From BPIH01 sp042408925 (GTDB lineage: Bacteria; Chloroflexota; Limnocylindria; Limnocylindrales; CSP1-4), in the NCBI GenBank assembly GCA_042408925.1, contig JBHOQO010000049.1, positions 1-6,333 on the forward strand: a stretch of DNA of 6,333 nucleotides, written 5' to 3'. The position numbers and the translations under genes are program-made. Positions 1 through 4,789 of the stretch are shown here, piece after piece. Position 1 is the first letter of the stretch. The number at the start of each line of letters is the position of its first letter. The notes under the pieces are model-generated. The model ran no database searches. It saw nothing but the letters and a program-made list of their open reading frames with translations, and was not told the origin of the DNA.

Positions 1-880
1 CAAGACCGAGCTCGCCCGGGCCCTCGCCGAGTTCCTCTTCGACGACGAGGCGGCGATGACCCGGATCGACATGAGCGAGTACATGGAGAAGTTCTCCGTC
101 TCGCGGCTCATCGGCGCCCCGCCCGGCTACGTCGGCTACGAGGAGGGCGGCCAGCTCACCGAATCGGTCCGGCGCCGGCCGTACCAGGTCATCCTCCTCG
201 ACGAGATCGAGAAGGCCCACCCGGACGTCTTCAACATCCTCCTCCAGGTCCTCGACGACGGGCGCCTGACCGACGGGCAGGGCCGGACCGTCGACTTCCG
301 GAACACGGTGATCATCATGACGAGCAACGTCGGCTCGCAGTTCATCACCGGCTTCGCGGCCCGCGGCGACGACGACCGGGCGGCCTACGAGGAGATGAAG
401 CGCCAGATCACCGAATCGCTCCGGCTCACCTTCCGGCCCGAGTTCCTGAACCGGATCGATGAGGTCATCGTCTTCCACGCCCTCACCGACGACGACCTGG
501 CGAAGATCGTCGACCTCCAGCTCGCCGACCTCACCCGGCGCCTCGCCGAGCAGGATCTCGAACTCGAGCTGACGCCGGCGGCGAAGGCGCTCATCGTTCG
601 CGAGGGGACCGACCCCGCCTACGGCGCCCGACCGCTCCGCCGGACGATCCAGCGGCTCGTCGAGAACCCGCTCGCCCGAGCCCTCGTGGCCGGCGAGTTC
701 AAGCCCGGCGACCGGATCGTCGTCGATGCCGACGTCGTCGGCGGGACCCTCGTCTTCCGGACCGAAGCGGCGACGGTCGTCACCGAGGCGGGTGCCCGAC
801 GCGACGCCCGAACGAAGGAGGCGACGGCGGCCGGTGCGGGACGGGGGGAGGGCCGCGGTGACGGCGGGCTCGTGAACTAG
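1..880 (+). CDS. clpB: ATP-dependent chaperone ClpB, C-terminal part (5' end outside window)
   Basis: Hexameric AAA+ disaggregase that threads aggregated proteins through its pore together with DnaK/DnaJ/GrpE, in the cytoplasm. The first whole codon is at base 2, and 292 residues are visible, covering most of the second AAA+ domain. The window starts inside Walker A (only the final Lys-Thr remains, residues 1-2). Next come the pore loop GYVG (42-45), Walker B VILLDEIEKAH (63-73), a TSNVGSQ stretch typical of sensor 1, the arginine-finger segment FRPEFLNRIDE and the sensor-2 motif GARPLRR. The string LDDGRLTDGQGRTVDF and the ending ENPLARAL...GEFKPGD favour ClpB over ClpC. After the usual end (about residue 258) there is an extra tail of roughly 34 residues rich in Arg, Gly and Ala, ending GLVN. 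Stop TAG is at 878-880. The Nudix gene follows after 37 bases with no terminator in between, suggesting co-transcription. The identity is very secure. Confidence 0.96.
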   Translation, partial: KTELARALAEFLFDDEAAMTRIDMSEYMEKFSVSRLIGAPPGYVGYEEGGQLTESVRRRPYQVILLDEIEKAHPDVFNILLQVLDDGRLTDGQGRTVDFRNTVIIMTSNVGSQFITGFAARGDDDRAAYEEMKRQITESLRLTFRPEFLNRIDEVIVFHALTDDDLAKIVDLQLADLTRRLAEQDLELELTPAAKALIVREGTDPAYGARPLRRTIQRLVENPLARALVAGEFKPGDRIVVDADVVGGTLVFRTEAATVVTEAGARRDARTKEATAAGAGRGEGRGDGGLVN

Positions 881-917
881 GAGCCCGGCGGGCGGGGAGA
901 AGCGGGAGGCACGGCGG

Positions 918-1565
918 GTGCTCCGGCTCGCCGACGCCGTCGCCCGGCTCCGCCCCCTGCCGGCCAACCTACCGGCAGCGCCGGAGATCCTGACGCCGGT
1001 CCTCGTCGACGGCCGGCCGCGACCCGTGCCGACCGCGGGTCTGCCGCGCGCCGCGGCCGTCCTCGTCCTCCTCGTCCCCGGCGAGGGCGGCGAGGCGCGG
1101 GTCGTCCTCACCGAGCGGACCGACCGGGGCGGCCCGCACGGCGGCGAGGTCTCCTTCCCGGGCGGCGCCGTCGAGCCCGAGGACGCCGATGCGGTCGCGG
1201 CCGCCTTCCGCGAGGCGGCCGAGGAGATCGGCCTCGAGCCGAAGGCGGCGGGCGTCCGGGTTCTCGGGCAGCTCGGTGAGGTCGTCGTCGCCGTGTCGGG
1301 CTATCGGATCACCCCGGTCCTCGCCGTCGCCGAACGGCGGCCGCGCTACCGGCCGGCGGCGGAGGAGGTGGCCGCGATCTTCGAGGCGCCGCTCGAGGCG
1401 TTCGTCCCGGGGGCGCCGATCGAGGTCGTCGAGCGGACGCTCGGCGAGCGGCGGGTCCGCTACGGGGCCTACCCGGTGGCGGGGCGCCTCGTCTGGGGCG
1501 CCACGGCCCGGATCCTCGGCCAGCTCGGGGCGCTCCTCGGCGGGGGGCCCGATCGGCCCAGCTAA
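918..1565 (+). CDS. Nudix hydrolase, NudL-like (probable CoA pyrophosphatase)
   Basis: Probably hydrolyses CoA or a related nucleotide-diphosphate compound, as NudL/UPF0035 proteins do. The protein has 215 residues. A CoA-type motif runs from LTER (64-67) through HGGEVSFPGG (74-83), joined to a Nudix box at 83-106 of the form G-x5-D-x7-REAAEEIGL, with Asp instead of Glu at box position 7. NudL-type landmarks follow: SGYRITPV and, near the end, VWGATARIL (192-200). Length and motif order match NudL-type proteins. Part of the CoA signature differs: the usual Leu-Arg before the conserved His is Gly-Gly-Pro here, so the exact substrate is inferred from family. The start chosen is GTG at 918, with GGGAGG at 904-909 placed 8 bases upstream. 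The gene lies 37 bases after clpB and ends tail-to-tail with the nucleotidyltransferase gene, overlapping it by 4 bases (1562-1565). Confidence 0.9.
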   Translation: MLRLADAVARLRPLPANLPAAPEILTPVLVDGRPRPVPTAGLPRAAAVLVLLVPGEGGEARVVLTERTDRGGPHGGEVSFPGGAVEPEDADAVAAAFREAAEEIGLEPKAAGVRVLGQLGEVVVAVSGYRITPVLAVAERRPRYRPAAEEVAAIFEAPLEAFVPGAPIEVVERTLGERRVRYGAYPVAGRLVWGATARILGQLGALLGGGPDRPS

Positions 1566-2395
1566 CCCGCGCGACCCAGTCGGCGGAGGAGATCGCGGAC
1601 TCGGGCGTACGCAAGGGCCTGGAGCTGATCTGCCTCGGCGGTCCCCAGGGGAACTCTCCGATACAGTGCGACGCTCGTGGGCCCGATCGCATCGATCGCG
1701 CCGAACTTGTCATCGAGGATCCCGAGGGCTTTCACCACGGGTGCAACATCCCCAAGGGCCTCGATCCCGCCGGCGACCGCGTCGGTACCCACGTGACGGA
1801 GGATGTAGTCGATGTCGTAGGCATCCTTTGGCTTGTCCCGGCCACCCATGGCAAGGGCCTTGAGGACGATGAGCGCAGCGGGAGTCGCCACGCGGATCGT
1901 GAGTCGGTTTCGACGCCCATCCGGCAGAAGATCGGTGACCTCGCGCTCCGTGTAACCGGCTCGGAGGATCTCTGCACCCTCGGTCCGCCGGGCCAACGGC
2001 TCACCACCAATGCGCTCGTGACGGTGCCTCGTTCCGGCTCGAGGAGTCATCGGGGCCAGGAGATCGACCTCGACATCGATCGGCCGCGCCTCCACGCTGA
2101 CGGACCGCAGCCAGCGAAAGGGCTGATCCATCTGGGCGTAGCCCCGGCCGCGAAGGGTCTCAGCGATCGTTCGGTACACCTCGGAGGGCACCGCCGCCGG
2201 GTCGATAACCAGGTCGACGTCCAGCGTCCCCGCGTATGGATCCTCCGGCCGTTCTCCAACGAGGAGGGGTGGAGCACTACCGCCCACGATGGTCATCGCT
2301 TCGGCGAAGCTGGCGAGGATGGTCCAGAGCTCGAGCATGACTCGGTTGGCAGCGACCACTGCAGCGGGGTCGTCGCGAGGATCTACGTCGGCCAA
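1562..2395 (-). CDS. AbiEii/MNT-like nucleotidyltransferase, probable type IV toxin
   Basis: Predicted nucleotidyltransferase of the AbiEii (DUF1814-type) group, whose known members act as toxins by modifying tRNA or other targets and are silenced by the AbiEi partner. From the TTG start it has 277 residues. The nucleotidyltransferase core is clear: GGS at 38-40, then the metal-binding DVD at 59-61, then a third acidic strand IDVEVDLL at 106-113. The AbiEii-type downstream motif is also present: Lys179, Arg186 and KPKDAYDIDYIL at 188-199. The start is taken as TTG at 2395 because GAGG (2402-2405) sits 6 bases upstream and the start overlaps the end of the preceding antitoxin gene by 13 bases, which suggests translational coupling. 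In-frame GTG at 2359 and ATG at 2338 are alternatives. In one stretch of 28 codons near the 3' end 7 end in A or T, against 0 of 21 at the start of clpB, consistent with transfer. Fold call is firm; toxin role and target are inferred. Confidence 0.85.
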   Translation of the reverse strand: MADVDPRDDPAAVVAANRVMLELWTILASFAEAMTIVGGSAPPLLVGERPEDPYAGTLDVDLVIDPAAVPSEVYRTIAETLRGRGYAQMDQPFRWLRSVSVEARPIDVEVDLLAPMTPRAGTRHRHERIGGEPLARRTEGAEILRAGYTEREVTDLLPDGRRNRLTIRVATPAALIVLKALAMGGRDKPKDAYDIDYILRHVGTDAVAGGIEALGDVAPVVKALGILDDKFGAIDAIGPTSVALYRRVPLGTAEADQLQALAYARVRDLLRRLGRAG

Positions 2396-3429
2396 AGCTC
2401 GCCTCGCTCGCGGATGAACGTGGCGGCTTCCGAAGCGACTCCGCCGCGCCGGACGAGATCGACGAAGAGCTGAGGTCGACTCACGAGCCGCAGGCCACTC
2501 CGGTCGAAGGACCCGTCGAAGACGCCGAGGTCGGCCGGTTCGATAAGGACGAGGTTCCCGCCCCGGGGGACCGCCGTCAGACCCAGGGCACGATCCCATT
2601 CCGAAACATCGGCCACGTACACTTCGACGCGGCTGTAGCGCGCGAAGGGGGCGATCTGGTCGGCTGCAGCCTCGGCGGTGAGCGCGTACGGAGAGCTGAC
2701 CCGAGCCTCCCGGATCGTCCGGAGCAGGTCGTCGACCCTGCCAACCAGGGCGACGCGCTCCTGCCGATGCTCCCGCGGCGGAGTCGCGGACGCCCACGCG
2801 TCGAGGAGCGCGTCCCGATCGCGAACCCGGCTGCCCGCACGAATACGGTCGATGTACGCGTCGCGGGCAAGGGTCTTGAGGACCCTGCTCACGAAGCCGA
2901 GAGAAAGCCCCGTCCGCGCCGCCAGGTCCGCCAGGGTCCAGGAGCGATCGGGCTCGATGAGGAGCCAGCGCACCACGCGGAGCGATCCACCCGAGAACAG
3001 CTCCGCCACGTACCGGGTGCCCGGCGATCCCGCCGGTCGGCGGCGGGGGCGTCGCGTCAGCCGCTCGACGTATAGGCTGCCCAGGGCAATGCGGCAGTCA
3101 CCCTCGGGCTCGAACCAACCGACACCCGCCTGGTTCAGAACGTCGCGAGCCCGCGGCCCGATCTGGGGCGCAACGACGATCGCGGATCCGTGCTGACGCA
3201 GCCAGGGCGTGAGCCGCACGAGCTCGGCCGGCTCGGCTCTGGACGTGAGCTCCACATGCGCCTCGATGCGATCGCCGGTGGGCGAAACGATCTCGACGTG
3301 GAGGTCGGGCCGACTTGACCTCCCCGCTTCCGAGCGGCGCACCGTCAGCCGCCAGCCATGGGGCAATGTCTTCGCGAGGCCCTCCAGAAGGACCCGTTCC
3401 ATTTCGGAGGGAGCTGTGAGTTGTACCAT
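2383..3429 (-). CDS. AbiEi-like antitoxin/regulator with REase-like N-terminal domain and winged helix
   Basis: Probable antitoxin and autorepressor of the downstream nucleotidyltransferase. From ATG 3429 it has 348 residues. Residues about 8-115 look like a PD-(D/E)xK nuclease fold: PDLHVEI (41-47), then EAHVELTS (56-63), then a VVAPQIGPRARDVL...AGVGWFEPEGD stretch. The position where active enzymes have the E-x-K lysine reads E-L-T, so the nuclease is probably inactive. Residues about 148-205 form a winged helix-turn-helix (SWTLADLAARTGLSLGFVSRVLKTL) likely to bind DNA. The C-terminal part (about 215-348) resembles the AbiEi C-terminal region. The start is uncertain. ATG 3429 lies 8 bases after the -10 box TATAGT and would give a leaderless mRNA. 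TTG 3438 is in frame, adds 3 residues and has GAGG (3444-3447) 5 bases upstream. The gene overlaps the toxin gene by 13 bases. Family placement is good; detailed function is inferred. Confidence 0.82.
   Translation of the reverse strand: MVQLTAPSEMERVLLEGLAKTLPHGWRLTVRRSEAGRSSRPDLHVEIVSPTGDRIEAHVELTSRAEPAELVRLTPWLRQHGSAIVVAPQIGPRARDVLNQAGVGWFEPEGDCRIALGSLYVERLTRRPRRRPAGSPGTRYVAELFSGGSLRVVRWLLIEPDRSWTLADLAARTGLSLGFVSRVLKTLARDAYIDRIRAGSRVRDRDALLDAWASATPPREHRQERVALVGRVDDLLRTIREARVSSPYALTAEAAADQIAPFARYSRVEVYVADVSEWDRALGLTAVPRGGNLVLIEPADLGVFDGSFDRSGLRLVSRPQLFVDLVRRGGVASEAATFIRERGELWPT
2402..2405 (-). promoter_or_regulatory. GAGG ribosome binding site for the nucleotidyltransferase TTG start
   Basis: On the minus strand GAGG lies 6 bases before TTG (2395-2393), inside the last codons of the antitoxin gene. 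Neither the GTG at 2359 nor the ATG at 2338 has a comparable purine-rich site, so this element decides the start choice. Confidence 0.5.
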
Positions 3430-3437
3430 GATGGCCA

Positions 3438-3443
3438 ACTATA
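3438..3443 (-). promoter_or_regulatory. -10 box (TATAGT) of the AbiE-like operon
   Basis: TATAGT on the minus strand matches the -10 consensus at 5 of 6 positions. Transcription from it would start at about 3430-3431, next to ATG 3429, as in leaderless bacterial genes. No convincing -35 is seen: the hexamer 17 bases upstream reads AACAGC. The box overlaps one arm of the inverted repeat at 3440-3456. Confidence 0.5.
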
Positions 3444-3456
3444 CCTCAGCGGTATA
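3440..3456. promoter_or_regulatory. TATACC-N5-GGTATA inverted repeat, candidate antitoxin operator
   Basis: Perfect 6-base arms TATACC (3440-3445) and GGTATA (3451-3456) are separated by TCAGC. The left arm overlaps the -10 box, and the spacer and left arm contain the GAGG that would serve a TTG start at 3438. Known AbiEi proteins repress their own promoter by binding inverted repeats there. A winged-helix protein is encoded directly downstream, so autoregulation at this site is a natural inference. The sequence symmetry is directly visible; binding is not shown. Confidence 0.55.
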
Positions 3457-3617
3457 CGATGCTGTTTGGTACAGAGGGCGGCACCCTGCGACGGGGTCGG
3501 GAATGGCGAACGGTTTCGGGCCCAATAGGCAGCAGGAGGAACGGCTCTCCGGCAGCGCGACGGTGCCTGGGTGCGCCGGGATGTGGCGTGCAGCGGAGGC
3601 CAGGCCGAAAGCGGCGG

Positions 3618-4091
3618 TTAGAGCGGCTCGCCGTCGGCGTGGGCCGTGCTTCGTCGAGCGTCCGGCGCCGCGGTCGTCGGCGGCGTCAGCCGGACCGGGT
3701 GTGCATCCGCCGGGGCGCCGGGCTCCACAACCCCGACCGCCCCCGGCCCCTCGGCGACGAACTCGTCCGCGCCCGAGAACTCGACGACGAAGGCCCGAAG
3801 CTCCGAGCCCTCGGTCCAGAGCCCCCGGAGGACGTCCGCCGGCCAGCAGACCGCCTCCCCGGCCGCGATCCGGGCTCGCTCGTCGCCGACCTGGACCCAG
3901 CCGCCTCCCTCGATGACGAGGAGCCAGGCCGTCGTCGGGGCCGAGTGGAGCTCGAGCCGACCGTGGCGGGCAAGGACGAGCTCGGCGATCCGACCCTGCT
4001 CGTCGGCGTGGATCGCTCCGCCGGTCAGGCCGACCGAGCCCGCGGGTCCCTGAGGTCGTCGATGGCCGACCCCGAAGCGCCGAATGTCCAT
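3618..4091 (-). CDS. Small cupin-like beta-barrel protein
   Basis: A 157-residue protein whose residues about 34-105 read like a single cupin barrel: a run of short strands with IAELVLARHGRLELH, then WLLVIEGGGWVQVGDE, then IAAGEAVCWPADVLRGLWTEG and LRAFVVEF. Cupins serve as enzymes, binding proteins or sensors; no specific role can be given. The usual metal ligands are mostly absent. Motif 1 keeps only one plausible His (His49) instead of HxH, and the motif 2 region has Leu-Arg-Gly where a His is normally found, so metal catalysis is doubtful. The last about 45 residues are Pro/Ala/Gly-rich and probably disordered. ATG 4091 is chosen because upstream residues look non-native; it has only a weak GGA at 5-base spacing. 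TTG 4169 is a possible longer start. It lies 81 bases after the membrane-protein gene on the same strand and could share its transcript. Stop is TAA at 3618-3620. Confidence 0.72.
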   Translation of the reverse strand: MDIRRFGVGHRRPQGPAGSVGLTGGAIHADEQGRIAELVLARHGRLELHSAPTTAWLLVIEGGGWVQVGDERARIAAGEAVCWPADVLRGLWTEGSELRAFVVEFSGADEFVAEGPGAVGVVEPGAPADAHPVRLTPPTTAAPDARRSTAHADGEPL

Positions 4092-4172
4092 GACGCATCC
4101 ATTGTCCCACCCTTCGGCCGGCCGAGCCAGCGTCGCGGCCTCGAAGCGGCGCGCAACGGACCCCGGCAAGAC

Positions 4173-4598
4173 CTACCGTCGGCGGCGTCGCGAGCCCCGG
4201 GCCCGGATCGTCGCCTCGGCCCGCGAGCGGCGGGTGGCGATGTAGCGCTCCCGGTGCCGCTGCGCCTCGTACGCCGCGAGGATCGGCGGGAAGCGAACGA
4301 AGCGGATCCAGACGAGGACCCCCAGCCCGATGACCTCGGTAGCGAGAACGAAGACGAAGTCGAAGACGAAGAGGGCGTAGATCCAGAGGAGATTGAAGGT
4401 AACGAGTCCCGCCCAGAAGAGCCACTCGTAGAGCTCGAGGTAGGCCGGGTGGCCGTGGAGCTGACGGGTGCGGACCACGTAGAGGACGACGAGGGCCGCC
4501 GCGAAGACGAGCCCCCCGATCCACGTCGGGTGGAAGAGGTCGGGGAAATTGTGGCTATTGAACGGGAGGAACAGGTATTCCCAGGGCGGACGCGTCAC
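4173..4598 (-). CDS. Small integral membrane protein, three predicted helices, function unknown
   Basis: I do not recognise this family. From GTG 4598 the product has 141 residues. Hydrophobic segments lie at about 26-42, 60-79 and 81-98, the last two separated by one Asp (Asp80) and rich in Phe, Val and Trp. The N-terminus (PPWEYLFLPFNSHNFPD) is aromatic-rich. The C-terminal about 40 residues are strongly basic and end in a run of five arginines, so by the positive-inside rule the tail should face the cytoplasm. Start choice: GAGG at 4606-4609 is 7 bases before GTG 4598. The frame stays open upstream to 4733, but that part is a low-complexity Arg-rich read through the divergent intergenic region. 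Genes on either side: purH diverges from it and the cupin gene lies downstream on the same strand. The hydrophobic pattern with high GC at third positions supports a real gene. Confidence 0.72.
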   Translation of the reverse strand: MTRPPWEYLFLPFNSHNFPDLFHPTWIGGLVFAAALVVLYVVRTRQLHGHPAYLELYEWLFWAGLVTFNLLWIYALFVFDFVFVLATEVIGLGVLVWIRFVRFPPILAAYEAQRHRERYIATRRSRAEATIRARGSRRRRR

Positions 4599-4605
4599 CG
4601 ATCGA

Positions 4606-4609
4606 CCTC
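4606..4609 (-). promoter_or_regulatory. GAGG ribosome binding site for the membrane-protein GTG start
   Basis: GAGG on the minus strand lies 7 bases before GTG 4598. It is the reason for preferring this start over the open frame that continues upstream to 4733. Confidence 0.5.
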
Positions 4610-4652
4610 GCGAGAGGAAGACGTCGTAGGAAGCAACCGCCACGAGGATACA

Positions 4653-4679
4653 TGGTCGGCGGGGTATACTCGCCGACCA
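4653..4679. promoter_or_regulatory. 9+9 bp inverted repeat in the divergent membrane-protein/purH region
   Basis: Perfect arms TGGTCGGCG (4653-4661) and CGCCGACCA (4671-4679) flank a 9-base centre that contains most of GTATAC. The element lies 55 bases from the membrane-protein start and 111 bases from the purH start. It could be an operator for one or both divergent genes, or a hairpin in a transcript. There is no T-run after it on either strand to support a terminator. The symmetry is direct observation; the role is inference. Confidence 0.5.
4665..4670 (+). promoter_or_regulatory. Candidate purH -10 box (TATACT)
   Basis: TATACT matches the -10 consensus at 5 of 6 positions and sits at the centre of the inverted repeat 4653-4679. 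It would give a leader of about 113 bases before purH. The -35 position 17 bases upstream (acgagg) shows no match, so the promoter call is tentative. On the minus strand the same bases give TATACC at 4663-4668, a weaker candidate for the membrane-protein gene. Confidence 0.35.
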
Positions 4680-4739
4680 GAACGCCTGACGCGACGCCCT
4701 CGCCCGTCGCCGACGGCGCCCCCGCCCGCCCATCTCGGA

Positions 4740-4756
4740 GCGCCGGCCCCCGGCGC
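4740..4756 (+). other. GC-only hairpin in the purH leader
   Basis: GCGCCGG (4740-4746) and CCGGCGC (4750-4756) pair perfectly over 7 bases with a CCC loop. The hairpin ends 15 bases before the AGGAGG of purH. No U-run follows, so it is not an intrinsic terminator. A leader structure that affects translation or mRNA stability is possible. Chance formation in such GC-rich sequence is also possible. Confidence 0.4.
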
Positions 4757-4771
4757 CGGACCGCCAACGGG

Positions 4772-4777
4772 AGGAGG
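4772..4777 (+). promoter_or_regulatory. AGGAGG ribosome binding site of purH
   Basis: Near-perfect Shine-Dalgarno sequence. Its distance to GTG 4790 is 12 bases, a little long. This supports GTG 4790 as the start, because the first residues after it (RALLSV) align with the usual PurH N-terminus. Confidence 0.6.
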
Positions 4778-4789
4778 AACCTGCCCCCA

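Noticed and set aside
881..917. Short GCCCG-g-CGGGC symmetry after clpB as a terminator
   Set aside because: Loop is too small to fold and no T-run follows; clpB and the Nudix gene are more likely co-transcribed.
2396..2797. Longer N-terminus for the nucleotidyltransferase (open frame continues to 2797)
   Set aside because: The added 134 residues are Arg/Pro-rich and overlap the well-supported antitoxin gene in another frame; a start near 2395 fits the ribosome site.
3457..3617. Possible terminator or RNA gene between the cupin gene and the antitoxin promoter
   Set aside because: Only long-loop CCGGC/GCCGG pairing is visible, without a T-run; no tRNA or other RNA signature was found.
4092..4169. 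TTG 4169 start for the cupin gene
   Set aside because: The added residues have no cupin character and the purine-rich stretch is only 2 bases from the TTG; ATG 4091 is preferred though not proven.
4343..4377. Repeated GAAGACGAA-like units
   Set aside because: They are the complement of alternating Phe/Val/Asp codons in a transmembrane helix, not a DNA repeat array.
3439..4524. 361-codon open frame on the minus strand
   Set aside because: Arg/Pro/Gly-rich read-through of two better-supported genes in another frame; no recognisable fold.
4599..4733. Longer N-terminus for the membrane protein
   Set aside because: The extra residues are a low-complexity Arg-rich read across the intergenic inverted repeat; GTG 4598 has a properly spaced GAGG.
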